Positions 10,726 through 18,539 of a stretch of 52,582 nucleotides of DNA are shown here, piece after piece. The position numbers were made by a program, and so were the translations under genes. The stretch is from assembly GCA_002344525.1 (NCBI GenBank), contig DDTJ01000108.1:87055-139636 (forward strand). Direction: 5' to 3'. Position 1 is the first letter of the stretch. Every line of letters starts with the position of its first letter. The stretch is from Akkermansiaceae bacterium UBA2367. Its GTDB lineage: Bacteria; Verrucomicrobiota; Verrucomicrobiia; Verrucomicrobiales; DEV007. Under the pieces are notes generated by a model. The model had not been told where the DNA came from. It searched no databases and worked only from the letters and a program-made list of their open reading frames with translations.

Positions 10726-11202
10726 TCAATACCCGCTCCGCTGGACCACCTTCCGCAACTCCGTCTGGAAGGCGATGGCCTGTTCCTCGCTGGGACGGAA
10801 ATCTGGATCGGGCGCGTCGAGTCCGAGGCGTCCGAGTTGATCGAGCCACCAAGAAGCAATCTGCCCGCCGCCGAAGTCGGCCTTGCCGCTGAGGATCGCG
10901 CCGGGACGCAGCACTTGGTCCACGGTCAGCTTCACCCCGGCACCGGAAGGATCGTCGCCGTCCTCCGCCTCCCCCGCCTCCGGGAGGGCCTCCTCGTCGT
11001 CGGCTTTCTCCGGCTCGGGCTCGGGAGCCGGCTTCAACTCGATCTTGAGATCCTCCAAGAGGAAGCGCGTCTCAAGATAGGTCACACGCAGGTCGAACTC
11101 CTCGCGCAGCTTGCTCTGGATCTCGGGGACGCCGTCGCCCGCCTCGGCCCAGGCACGGATGAGGGAGATTTGCTCGTCGGTCAGCGATTTGGCTTTGCTC
11201 AT
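10726..11202 (-). CDS. Small acidic protein of unknown function
   Basis: Not recognised as a named family. The start chosen gives MSKAKSLTDEQISLIRAWAE and 158 residues; an ATG five codons upstream (MAKVSMSKAK) is equally possible. The N-terminal 50 residues look like a compact helical unit (EIQSKLREEFDLRVTYLETR), resembling a small DNA- or protein-binding helix-turn-helix, but I cannot confirm this. Residues about 60-100 form a Pro/Glu/Asp-rich acidic linker, and the C-terminal 60 residues contain KLTVDQVLRPGAILSGKADF and a Trp pair (ASWWLDQLGRLGLD). No signal peptide or membrane segment. It diverges from the methyltransferase gene with only 38 bases between the two starts. Cytoplasmic by prediction; role unknown. 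Confidence 0.65.
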   Translation of the reverse strand: MSKAKSLTDEQISLIRAWAEAGDGVPEIQSKLREEFDLRVTYLETRFLLEDLKIELKPAPEPEPEKADDEEALPEAGEAEDGDDPSGAGVKLTVDQVLRPGAILSGKADFGGGQIASWWLDQLGRLGLDAPDPDFRPSEEQAIAFQTELRKVVQRSGY

Positions 11203-11240
11203 GGAAACTTTCGCCATCCCATAGCACATTTCCCGACGCC

Positions 11241-11873
11241 ATGCCACTTCTTGAAACTTCCCCCGACTGGGACGAACTCTACCGCGAAGGCCACACTCCT
11301 TGGGACAAAGGCTCCGCCGCCCCTCCACTGCTGGAGTGGATCGCGGCGCATCCCGACCAGATCGGCGGACACATCCTTGTGCCGGGCAGCGGTCCCGGCC
11401 ACGACGTGCGCGCCCTCGCCGTCCTCCCCGGCGTCGTGAAAGCCGTCGGCCTCGACTTGTCCCCCGTCGCCACCGCCCGCGCCTCGGCGCTTCCCCGCGC
11501 GGGGGTCGAACGGCATGTCACAGGCGACCTCTTCGACCTCGCCCCGGAGCATCGCGGCACCTACGACTGGGTCTGGGAGCACACCTGCTTCTGCGCGATC
11601 GATCCCGCCAGCCGCGCCGCCTACGTCGAGGCGGTCCACGCCACCCTGAAACCCGGTGGCCAACTCCTCGGAGTCTTCTATCTCGATCCCTACGACGACG
11701 AGCACCCGCCCGGCGGAGGACCTCCGCATGGTTGCAACGTGGCGGAGCTGGAGGAACGATTCGCAGGATCGGGACGTTTCAAGATCGAGGAAAGCTACGT
11801 GCCAGCCAAGTCCTATCCGGGACGCGAAGGCTTGGAGCGCCTGGTGAGGATGGTGCGGCAGCCCGCGCCGTAA
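11241..11873 (+). CDS. TPMT-family SAM-dependent methyltransferase
   Basis: Class I methyltransferase of 210 residues in the thiopurine S-methyltransferase family. Typical features are the opening WDELYREGHTPWDKGSAAPP (about 9-28), which TPMT-like proteins share, and the SAM-binding glycine motif LVPGSGPGHDV near 47-57, followed by an acidic strand end GLDLSP. The WEHTCFCAID segment near 112-121 is another family hallmark. The end of the protein (YPGREGLERLVRM) looks complete even though the gene abuts an insertion-sequence remnant. The natural substrate cannot be told; bacterial relatives methylate chalcogen compounds or thiols. Soluble and cytoplasmic. Confidence 0.85.
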   Translation: MPLLETSPDWDELYREGHTPWDKGSAAPPLLEWIAAHPDQIGGHILVPGSGPGHDVRALAVLPGVVKAVGLDLSPVATARASALPRAGVERHVTGDLFDLAPEHRGTYDWVWEHTCFCAIDPASRAAYVEAVHATLKPGGQLLGVFYLDPYDDEHPPGGGPPHGCNVAELEERFAGSGRFKIEESYVPAKSYPGREGLERLVRMVRQPAP

Positions 11874-11879
11874 CAGGCT

Positions 11880-12346
11880 GCCTGGAGCACGGCAGCGACC
11901 GGCTGTGGCGAGGGCTGGCCGGCTGGTATGCCCTGCGCTGGCATATCGAAGTGATGCACCGTATGCTCAAGACCGACTGCCGGGTGGAGAGCCGGCAGGT
12001 GCGCGCGGTCGACAAGCTCAAAGCCTTCATCGCGCTGGATCTGGTGGTGGCGGCGCATCTTCTGGGGCTGGTGCTCCAAGCGCACGTGGCGCCGCAAGCC
12101 CCGGCGGACGGTTGGCTGGACCGGGAGGAATGGGAAGCCCTGGCGATGCACGCGGCACGCGGCGGGGCGCCTCCGCAGAGTCTTCCATCGACGGCGGAGA
12201 CGGTGCGCATGATCACCCGTCTGGGAGGTTTTTTGGGGCGCAAGGGCGACGGTGATCCGGAACCCGAGGTGTTGTGGAGGGACTTAGCCAAACTCCGTAC
12301 GCTTGACGAAGCCTGGCGAATCTCCAAAACCCAAAGATATAGGTAA
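11880..12346 (+). pseudogene. IS4-family (Tn5-like) transposase, C-terminal fragment
   Basis: The frame starting just after the methyltransferase encodes WYALRWHIEVMHRMLKTDCR, the Y-(2)-R-(3)-E-(6)-K signature of the DDE domain's catalytic Glu region, followed by LKAFIALDLVVAAHLL and a Tn5-style ending with MITRLGGFLGRKGDG and VLWRDLAKL. About 155 residues remain of a protein that is normally 400-480. No start codon or DDE Asp residues are present, so the 5' two-thirds is lost. The following 138 bases to the peroxiredoxin gene hold a small GGGCAGG...CCTGCCC inverted repeat, possibly remains of the element's end, and nothing else I recognise. The fragment shows that a mobile element once inserted downstream of the methyltransferase gene. 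Confidence 0.8.
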
Positions 12347-12484
12347 CGGGCAGGTCATAACGCCACACTCCAAAGCCCCTGCCCTCGACTGGAACCCGAT
12401 CCGCCCTCACTGAAAGCGGCTACAGGCGCTGGCGCGTCGTTCGGGAGCGAGGCAACAGTCGTCCATCGCCGCAATACCCCAGCC

Positions 12485-12994
12485 TCAGCCTTTCGCCGCC
12501 GCGATGGCGTCTTGCGCTTGGGTCGCGGGGCTGGCCTTGAGGTCTCGCCAGATCACCTTGCCGTCCTTGATGAGGAAGCTCTGGCGGGAGGCGAAGCCCC
12601 GGTCGTTCGCAGGCACGCCGAAGGCGGCGATGACTTCGCCTTTCTTGTCGGCGAGAAGAGTGAAGGGAAGTTCGTATTTTTCGGCGAAGGCGAGCTGGTC
12701 CTCGACCGTGTCGGCGGAGACGCCGAAGACCTTGATGCCAGCCTTGGTCACTTCCTCGAAGGCGTCGCGGAGGTTGCAGGCCTGCTTGGTGCAGCCGGGG
12801 GTGTCGGCTTTAGGGTAGAAATAGACGAGGCTGATGCCGCTGGCGAGTTCCTTGCCGAGATCGACGGGATTGCCCTTCTGATCCACGGTCTGGACTTTGG
12901 GGGCGTCGGCCCCGACTTCGAGCGGCTCGGCGAGCAGGGACGAAGCGAGGAAGGGAAGGGCGGTGGCGAGCAAAAGGGAGGGGAGAGTTCTCAT
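12485..12994 (-). CDS. Exported peroxiredoxin, PrxQ/Bcp type
   Basis: Thiol peroxidase of 169 residues that would reduce hydrogen peroxide and organic peroxides. A Sec signal peptide (about 1-22, MRTLPSLLLATALPFLASSL ending LLA) precedes the thioredoxin fold, so it acts outside the cytoplasm, unlike most Bcp proteins. The motif YPKADTPGCTKQACNLRD gives the peroxidatic Cys in TPGCT and the resolving Cys five residues later, the PrxQ arrangement. The remaining strands (KVFGVSADTVEDQLAFAEKY, RQSFLIKDGKVIW) are standard. It is transcribed after, and about 90 bases from, the SpmA-SpmB gene. The reductant is unknown; a periplasmic thioredoxin-like protein would be needed. Confidence 0.9.
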   Translation of the reverse strand: MRTLPSLLLATALPFLASSLLAEPLEVGADAPKVQTVDQKGNPVDLGKELASGISLVYFYPKADTPGCTKQACNLRDAFEEVTKAGIKVFGVSADTVEDQLAFAEKYELPFTLLADKKGEVIAAFGVPANDRGFASRQSFLIKDGKVIWRDLKASPATQAQDAIAAAKG

Positions 12995-13081
12995 GGGGCG
13001 TACTGAATCCGGGAAGCCCTACGAAGTAAAGGCCAAAAACGAGGCGGGACGCGATGCTGCCCGGCACCGACATCCGCCGCC

Positions 13082-14461
13082 TCAGCCGAACATCAGCCAG
13101 CAGATCGCGACGGACGAGACGACCCCGGCGAGGTCCGCGACGAGTCCGGCGGCGAGAGCGTGGCGGGTGCGGCGCACCGCGACCGAACCGAAGTAGACGG
13201 CGAGCACGTAGAAGGTCGTCTCGGACGATCCGTACATCGTGGCGGCCATGTACTTGATCAGGTCGGGCAGGCTCTCGTTGGCCAGCAGTTCGGCGAGCAC
13301 GCCCTGGCTGCCGCTGCCGCTCAAGGGCCGCATCAGGGCCATGGGGACGAGCTCGACGGGGAATTTCACCAGTTCGAGGACGGGGCGCAGCAGGTTTTGC
13401 AGGAGCATGAGCGCGCCCGAGTTCCGCAGCACGGCGAGGGCCGCGAGCATCGCGACGATGAAAGGCATGATGCGCACCGCCACCGACCAGCCTTCCTTCG
13501 CCCCCTCGACGAACTCCTCGTAGACCGGAACGCGCTTCAGCGCCGCGTAGACGAGGAAGAAGACGAGGAGGAAGGGGATCGCCACGACCGACACCGCCGA
13601 GACGGTGCGCTGCCAGATCGGCGGCAGACCCGCCTCCGCTTTCGGTTCGGCTTTGACGGGCGTCGCTTCGAGTTGCAGCACCGCCTCGCGCAGACCGATG
13701 GCCTCCTGCAAGGCGACGCGCTGCTCCGGGAAGGTCTCCAGATAGACGATCCCCACGAACATCGCGGCGACGAGCGCGAGGAGGACGCGAGCCCTTGTGG
13801 AGAGCGAGCGTTTCACGGCATCTTCCTCCACCTTTTTCTCGTCCGCGACCGGGGCCGTTTCCAAACGGTTGAAGATCGGCATCCGCTCGAAGGCCTTCAC
13901 CGCGAAGATCGCAATCCCCGTGGAGAAGACGCTCGCCAACAAGGTCGTGCCGACGATGGCGTAGGGCTCCGCGACTCCCTGCGCGGCGAGCATCGCCATC
14001 GCCGTCGCGGGGATCAGCGTGACCGAGCTGGTGTTGATCGCGAGAAAGGTACACATCGGATTCGTCGCCGTTCCCTTCTCCGGGTTCAGCTCGTCGAGAT
14101 GCTGCATCGCTTTCAAACCGAGAGGAGTCGCCGCGTTGCCCAGCCCTAGAAAGTTCGCGGCGAAACTCATCACCATCGACCCCATCGCCGGATGCTCCGC
14201 CGGCACCTCGGGAAAGAGCCACTTCATCACGGGACGGAAGGCACGGGCAACGAAATCGATCATGCCCGAGGTCTCCGCGAGGCGCATGACCCCGAGCCAG
14301 AGCATCATGATCGCGCTGAGCGGGATGACGATACCGACGACGCCCGTCTTCACGATGTCAAACATGCCCTCGACGATCCCGTCCGAGCCAGTCAGCCTTC
14401 CCATCAGCGCCGCCACGACGACGCCGACGACGATCATCCCCATCCAGATCCAGTTCAGCAT
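13082..14461 (-). CDS. Fused SpmA-SpmB nucleoside-recognition membrane protein
   Basis: Inner-membrane protein of 459 residues. I use the ATG giving MLNWIWMGMIVVGVVVAALM; the frame upstream is less likely. The N-terminal half (about 1-200) is SpmA-like, with several membrane segments and the family signature NFLGLGNAATPLGLKAM and TFLAINTSSVTLIP. After a charged cytoplasmic stretch, the C-terminal half (about 275-459) is SpmB-like, with SGSGSQGVLAELL and MYGSSETTFYVLAVYFGS. In Bacillus these are two spore-maturation proteins; in Gram-negatives the fusion occurs without sporulation, probably as a transporter of the nucleoside-recognition Gate family. The substrate is unknown. Confidence 0.85.
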   Translation of the reverse strand: MLNWIWMGMIVVGVVVAALMGRLTGSDGIVEGMFDIVKTGVVGIVIPLSAIMMLWLGVMRLAETSGMIDFVARAFRPVMKWLFPEVPAEHPAMGSMVMSFAANFLGLGNAATPLGLKAMQHLDELNPEKGTATNPMCTFLAINTSSVTLIPATAMAMLAAQGVAEPYAIVGTTLLASVFSTGIAIFAVKAFERMPIFNRLETAPVADEKKVEEDAVKRSLSTRARVLLALVAAMFVGIVYLETFPEQRVALQEAIGLREAVLQLEATPVKAEPKAEAGLPPIWQRTVSAVSVVAIPFLLVFFLVYAALKRVPVYEEFVEGAKEGWSVAVRIMPFIVAMLAALAVLRNSGALMLLQNLLRPVLELVKFPVELVPMALMRPLSGSGSQGVLAELLANESLPDLIKYMAATMYGSSETTFYVLAVYFGSVAVRRTRHALAAGLVADLAGVVSSVAICWLMFG

Positions 14462-14537
14462 GGGGGAATCTAACGACGCGATCCGGGTCCGGGGCAACCG
14501 ACTTTTCGACGGCACGACTCCCGATCAAAAACAGCGG

Positions 14538-14858
14538 TCACCGAGGTCCGCAGAGGATGATGCCCGCCCCCGCGAGACAGACGACCGCGCCAATGATGTC
14601 CCAACGGTCGGGCGTGGCCTTCTCGACGATCGCCAGCCACGCCAGCGAGGCGACGATGTAGACGCCGCCGTAGGCCGCATAGGCGCGTCCGGCATGATCG
14701 GCCTCGACGCGGGCGAGGAGAAATGCGAAGAGCGCGAGGAAGACCATACCCGGAGCCAGCCACCACGCCGAACGCCCCAAGCGCAGCCAGCCCCAGAAGG
14801 CGAAGCAGCCCGCGATCTCGCAGAGCGCCGCAGCGGCGTAGCAGAGCAGGGTCTTCAT
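14538..14858 (-). CDS. ynfA: YnfA/UPF0060 small membrane protein
   Basis: Protein of 106 residues with four hydrophobic segments and the family's characteristic ends: an N-terminal LCEIAGCFAFWGWLR and a C-terminal segment with DRWDIIGAVVCLAGAGIIL, plus GRAYAAYGGVYIVASLAWL in the middle. YnfA is related to small multidrug-resistance transporters, and in some enterobacteria has been tied to drug efflux; its role here is inferred only by homology. The length fits the family (about 107-110). It lies 25 bases downstream of the acyl carrier protein gene on the same strand and may be co-transcribed, though no functional link is evident. Confidence 0.93.
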   Translation of the reverse strand: MKTLLCYAAAALCEIAGCFAFWGWLRLGRSAWWLAPGMVFLALFAFLLARVEADHAGRAYAAYGGVYIVASLAWLAIVEKATPDRWDIIGAVVCLAGAGIILCGPR

Positions 14859-14883
14859 CGAGGGGGTGGAAACGGCAAGCCGC

Positions 14884-15303
14884 TCACTCCCCCGCCTTCT
14901 GCTCGCGGAGCACCATCTTGCAGAACGTCTCGACGGTGAAGAGCTTCGGGATCTCGGCGGCCTTCAAAGGCGAAGGGAAACGGTCGGCGGGCACCTCGTC
15001 GAGGTAGGCCCGCAGCTTCTCGACCCCGGCCTCGGTGACGACGCCGCCCCGCTCGAACTCCTCCTCGCTCAGTTCGCCGCGAGCCTCCTCGATGGCCTTG
15101 CCACGGGGGATCTTGACTTTGAACTCGCGCTCGAGGCGGAAGACGATGTCGAGGAAGTCGATCGACTCGGCGGCGAGGTCGTTGATGAGGGAGGAGTCGG
15201 GTTTCACGTCCTCCTCGTCGCTGCCGAGGGCGTCCGCGATGATTTCCGCGACCTTCGGATAGATGGCCGCGATTTCCTCTTTGCTGATGTCTGGTTTGCT
15301 CAT
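14884..15303 (-). CDS. Acyl carrier protein with an internal extension
   Basis: Carrier protein of 139 residues; typical ACPs have 75-90. Helices I-II are recognisable (AAIYPKVAEIIADALG, then SSLINDLAAESIDFLDIV) with the phosphopantetheine-accepting Ser at about 47, in ESID rather than the usual DSLD. Helix III follows (FKVKIPRGKAIEE), but about 45 extra, acidic residues separate it from the final helix LFTVETFCKMVLRE. The start ATG lies nine bases after the FabG stop; an in-frame TTG directly at that stop is less likely. Third gene of a FabL-like/FabG-like/ACP operon. It probably carries a specialised acyl chain rather than serving housekeeping fatty-acid synthesis, which is an inference. 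Confidence 0.85.
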   Translation of the reverse strand: MSKPDISKEEIAAIYPKVAEIIADALGSDEEDVKPDSSLINDLAAESIDFLDIVFRLEREFKVKIPRGKAIEEARGELSEEEFERGGVVTEAGVEKLRAYLDEVPADRFPSPLKAAEIPKLFTVETFCKMVLREQKAGE

Positions 15304-15312
15304 GTCACACAA

Positions 15313-16077
15313 TTACATTTTAAATCCGCCGTCCACGGGCAGAACCTGCCCGGTGATGTAGCCCGACAGGTCGGAGCTGAGGAACCACACCGCCTCGGCG
15401 ATTTCGGCGGGCAGACCATAGCGCTTCAGGACGACGTTGGAAAGGATTTCGTCGCCCGCGAGGCTGCGCACCTCCTGCGACATCTCGGTCTCGATCACGC
15501 CGGGAGCCACGGCGTTGACGCGCAACCCGCGTCGTCCGACCTCGACGGCGAGGGACCGCGTGAAGGCTTCAACCGCGCCCTTGCTCGCGGCGTAGTTGGT
15601 CTGGCCACGCCCGCCCTTCGTCGCGGAGACGGAGCTGAGGTTGACGATGCGCCCGTGGCGTTTCGACATCATGTAGGGCACGACGGCGCGGCAGAAATGG
15701 AAGACGCCCTCGATGTTCGTTTCGAAGACGGTCTTGAGGTCGTCGTCCTCAAGCAGGGGGAGGAGGTTGTCGCGGATGACCCCGGCGTTGTTTACCAGCA
15801 CGTCGATGCGGCCAGCGCGCTCGACGAGCCCATCGACGCAGCGGTTCACGGCAGCGCTGTCGCGTCCATCGACCTTCACTGCCGCGATGGTCAGGCCGGG
15901 GTTCGCGGACAGGACCTCCTGAGCCGCTGCCTCGTTGCCGAGGTAGGTGAAGGTCACGTCCATCCCCGCCTTGGCGAGGCGCTCGACGATGGCGCGACCG
16001 ATGCCACGGCTGCCTCCGGTGACAAGGGCGATGCGTCCGGCAAGGCCGTCCTCGATCTGGAAGGTCGGCGCACTCAT
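15313..16077 (-). CDS. 3-oxoacyl-ACP reductase-type SDR (FabG-like)
   Basis: NADPH-dependent short-chain reductase of 254 residues predicted to reduce 3-oxoacyl-ACP in the cytoplasm. The cofactor motif TGGSRGIGRA is near 20-29, NNAGV near 96-100, the catalytic Ser in NLSSVSATKGG near 147-157, and the Tyr-Lys pair in TNYAASKGAVEAF. The APGVIETEM and LPVDGGFKM segments are FabG-like. Its ATG overlaps the stop of the upstream FabL-like gene by four bases, and the ACP gene follows after nine bases, so the three proteins are made together. It might serve a dedicated acyl pathway rather than being the cell's main FabG. Confidence 0.9.
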   Translation of the reverse strand: MSAPTFQIEDGLAGRIALVTGGSRGIGRAIVERLAKAGMDVTFTYLGNEAAAQEVLSANPGLTIAAVKVDGRDSAAVNRCVDGLVERAGRIDVLVNNAGVIRDNLLPLLEDDDLKTVFETNIEGVFHFCRAVVPYMMSKRHGRIVNLSSVSATKGGRGQTNYAASKGAVEAFTRSLAVEVGRRGLRVNAVAPGVIETEMSQEVRSLAGDEILSNVVLKRYGLPAEIAEAVWFLSSDLSGYITGQVLPVDGGFKM

Positions 16078-16829
16078 CCGGAAATCGCGTAGCCCCCGTC
16101 AACGAAGAGGGTGTGGCCAGTGACCATACCCGCTTCGGGCAGGCAGAGGAGGTAGACCGCGTCGGCGACCTGCTCGGGGGAGAGGGTCGGTCCCAGCGGG
16201 GTGCGCTGCTCGTATTCCGCGAGGAGATGCTCGCGGTTGGGGAAATGCTTGAGGGCATCGGTGTCCACGACTCCGGCGCTGACGCAGTTGACCCGGATGC
16301 CGCGCGGCCCCAGTTCCTGCGCGAGGCCGCGGGCGAGGGCTTCGAGGGCGGCCTTGGACGCGCCGATGAAGGTGTAGTTCGGAATGGCTCGCTCCGAGCC
16401 GAGGCTCGTCAGGCCGACGATGGACCCGCCCGCGCCCATCAGCGGCACGGCGTTCTGCGCGAGCGTGTTCAGGGCCAGCGCGTTCGTCTCCATGCAGCGG
16501 CGGAAATGCTTCAGGCCCATCTCCAGAGCTGGGCGCAGCACCCCGAGGGCGGCGTTGCTGATGACGAAATCGACGCGGTCGAAATGCTTTTTGAATTCCC
16601 CGAAGGCCTCCGCCACGCTGTCGGGAGTGCTCACGTCCGCCTGCACCGCGAGCGCCCGGCGGCCCATGGCGCGGATCTCCGAACAGACCGCCTCGGCCTC
16701 CTCGTGGCTGTTGTAGTAGAGGATGGCCACGTCGCAGCCGGCCGCCGCCAGCTTCAGCGCCGTGGCACGACCGATCCCCCGGGATCCCCCGGAAATAAAG
16801 GCGACTTTGCCAGCAAGCGGTCCAGACAT
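16074..16829 (-). CDS. FabL-like enoyl-ACP reductase (SDR family)
   Basis: Short-chain dehydrogenase of 251 residues resembling Bacillus FabL, which reduces the enoyl-ACP double bond with NADPH. Features are the cofactor motif SGGSRGIGRA near 14-23, SNAALGVLRPALE near 90-102, the active-site segment YTFIGASKAALEALARGL, and the strongly FabL-like VDTDALKHFPNREHLL, ending in FVDGGYAISG. First gene of the three-gene operon with FabG-like and ACP genes. A promoter-like pair and a strong hairpin with a T-tract lie just upstream, suggesting control of the operon. An alternative reading is a generic 3-ketoacyl reductase, but the DALKHFPNRE signature favours FabL. Confidence 0.85.
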   Translation of the reverse strand: MSGPLAGKVAFISGGSRGIGRATALKLAAAGCDVAILYYNSHEEAEAVCSEIRAMGRRALAVQADVSTPDSVAEAFGEFKKHFDRVDFVISNAALGVLRPALEMGLKHFRRCMETNALALNTLAQNAVPLMGAGGSIVGLTSLGSERAIPNYTFIGASKAALEALARGLAQELGPRGIRVNCVSAGVVDTDALKHFPNREHLLAEYEQRTPLGPTLSPEQVADAVYLLCLPEAGMVTGHTLFVDGGYAISG

Positions 16830-16841
16830 CGAGAAATAACA

Positions 16842-16889
16842 GTAAAAACAGGAAAAGCCGTCGCCCGGGAAGCGAACCCGGAAACGGCG
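16842..16889 (-). terminator. Terminator-like hairpin in the leader of the FabL-like operon (possible attenuator)
   Basis: On the minus strand GCCGT...CCGGG-TTCGCTT-CCCGG...ACGGC forms a two-part stem and is followed by TTTTCCTGTTTTT. It ends only about 13 bases before the FabL-like start codon and begins next to the inferred transcription start, so it would act on the operon's own leader. Confidence 0.55.
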
Positions 16890-16898
16890 GGAATCTGC

Positions 16899-16927
16899 AA
16901 CCTATCGCTCGGAGCGGGGCGAGTCAA
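16899..16927 (-). promoter_or_regulatory. Putative promoter of the FabL-like operon
   Basis: On the minus strand TTGACT and TAGGTT are separated by exactly 17 bases. The -35 box is a near-perfect match; the -10 box is weaker but the same TAGGTT occurs upstream of rnpB. The gene to the right is divergent. Confidence 0.45.
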
Positions 16928-16982
16928 GGGGCAGCGAAAGCACTTGCCCAAGATCAAACTTCCGCTTCCATTCCCCGTCCAG

Positions 16983-18539
16983 ATGAAATCCCAAGGTGCC
17001 ACCGTCCGTTGTTTCGACCGCCCTCGCCACGTTTCCGCAGGATGGGCCGTTTGGCTGGTGGTGGCCGCCCTCGTCTTGTTGCCGGCCGTTCTCTTCGCCG
17101 CCGAAGCCCCTGCCCCTGTCGGCGAAATCTTCCCCCGCGCCCTCTCGAGCTACGACGACCCGGCGGCGGGCGGCATCGTGGACGTCATCAAGGCCCGCGC
17201 CACGGCCGATCCCTTCAATGTGGTGGCGACGACGATCTTCCTCCTCGCCGTGCTGCACACCTTCGCCACGGCGAGAATCCGCCACTGGGCCCATGAGGTC
17301 GAGCACAGGCATTTGGAGCGGCTCAAGACCCGGCCAAAATCGACCGACCGCGACGGCGACGGGCAACCGGACGAGGTCAGCTTCTGGGGACAGATCCTGC
17401 ATTTTCTCGGCGAGGTCGAGGCGGTCTTCGGCATCTGGTCGCTCGCGCTCGGCGGGGCCATCATCGGGTTCAAGGGGCTGGACACGGCGGTGGACTACCT
17501 CGCCCATACCGTGAACTTCACCGAGCCGATGTTCGTGGTCGTAATCATGGCCCTCGCCTCGACCCGCCCGGTCATGCGCCTCGCCGAGCAAAGCTTGCGC
17601 GGAGTCGCCTCGCTCGGCGGCGGGCGGCCCGTGGCGTGGTGGCTCTCGATCCTGACCCTCGGGCCGCTGCTCGGCTCCTTCATCACCGAGCCGGCGGCGA
17701 TGACCATCTCGGCGCTGCTGCTGGGCAAGCAGTTCTACGAGCTGCGGCCCTCGACGAAACTGATGTACGCCACGCTGGGCCTGCTCTTCGTCAACATCTC
17801 CATCGGCGGCACGCTGACGCATTTCGCGGCCCCGCCCGTGCTGATGGTGGCCCACGCCTGGGGCTGGGACATGAAATACATGCTCACCCACTTCGGCTGG
17901 CACGCCTTGACCGGCATCGCCCTCTCGACCGCCGTCTACTTCCTCGTCTTCCGGAAGGAGTTGCTCGCCCTGCGCCCCGCTGCCCGGTCCAATGAACGCG
18001 ACGGAGAGCCGATCCCCGCCTGGGTGACGATCATCCATGTGCTCTTCCTCGCCTTCACCGTCTGGGCCGCGCACCATCCGCCCTTGTTCGTGGGGGCCTT
18101 CCTCTTTTTCCTCGCCTTCGCGCAGGCCACGGCGCACCACCAGAGCCGGATCGAGCTGCGCGGACCGCTGCTGGTGGGCTTCTTCCTCGGCGGCCTCGTG
18201 ATCCACGGCGGTTTGCAGGCTTGGTGGATCCAACCAGTGCTGGGCAGCCTCGGCGAACTGCCCCTGTTTGCGGGCGCGACCCTGCTCACCGCCTTCAATG
18301 ACAACGCCCTCATCACCTACTTGGCGACCTTGGTGCCCGGTTTCAGCGAGGAACTGAAATACGCCGTGGTCGCCGGGGCCGTGACCGGAGGCGGCCTCAC
18401 CGTGATCGCTAACGCGCCGAACCCCGCCGGCCAGTCCATCCTCCAGCGTTACTTCCCCGGCGGCGTGTCGCCGCTCGGGCTGCTCCTCGGTGCCCTCGTG
18501 CCCACGCTGATCGTGACCTTCTCCTTCCTCGTTTTGTAG
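16983..18539 (+). CDS. Putative Na+/H+ antiporter (PF07399 type)
   Basis: Polytopic inner-membrane protein of 518 residues. The open frame extends far upstream over the divergent FabL-like gene; the start used is the ATG giving MKSQGATVRCFDRPRHVSAG. There is a hydrophobic first segment that may be a cleaved signal (AVWLVVAALVLLPAVLFA), then a soluble stretch with DRDGDGQPDEVSF, followed by about ten membrane segments. Family-like elements include GGTLTHFAAPPVLMVA, FNDNALITYLA and a GGGLTVIANAPNPAGQ loop near the C-terminus. This antiporter family is common in Chlamydiae and Verrucomicrobia. Ion specificity is assumed from family annotation, not shown here. Confidence 0.85.
   Translation: MKSQGATVRCFDRPRHVSAGWAVWLVVAALVLLPAVLFAAEAPAPVGEIFPRALSSYDDPAAGGIVDVIKARATADPFNVVATTIFLLAVLHTFATARIRHWAHEVEHRHLERLKTRPKSTDRDGDGQPDEVSFWGQILHFLGEVEAVFGIWSLALGGAIIGFKGLDTAVDYLAHTVNFTEPMFVVVIMALASTRPVMRLAEQSLRGVASLGGGRPVAWWLSILTLGPLLGSFITEPAAMTISALLLGKQFYELRPSTKLMYATLGLLFVNISIGGTLTHFAAPPVLMVAHAWGWDMKYMLTHFGWHALTGIALSTAVYFLVFRKELLALRPAARSNERDGEPIPAWVTIIHVLFLAFTVWAAHHPPLFVGAFLFFLAFAQATAHHQSRIELRGPLLVGFFLGGLVIHGGLQAWWIQPVLGSLGELPLFAGATLLTAFNDNALITYLATLVPGFSEELKYAVVAGAVTGGGLTVIANAPNPAGQSILQRYFPGGVSPLGLLLGALVPTLIVTFSFLVL

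Noticed and set aside
13082..14461. Sporulation function from the SpmA/SpmB homology
   Set aside because: The fused protein is widespread in non-sporulating Gram-negatives and no sporulation gene is nearby.
14866..16092. Plus-strand frame of about 408 codons opposite the ACP and FabG-like genes
   Set aside because: Antisense shadow in GC-rich DNA without domain features.
16857..16888. T-arm-like CCGGG-TTCGCTT-CCCGG suggesting a tRNA on the minus strand
   Set aside because: No acceptor, D or anticodon arm fits upstream, and a T-tract follows; a terminator-like hairpin explains it better.
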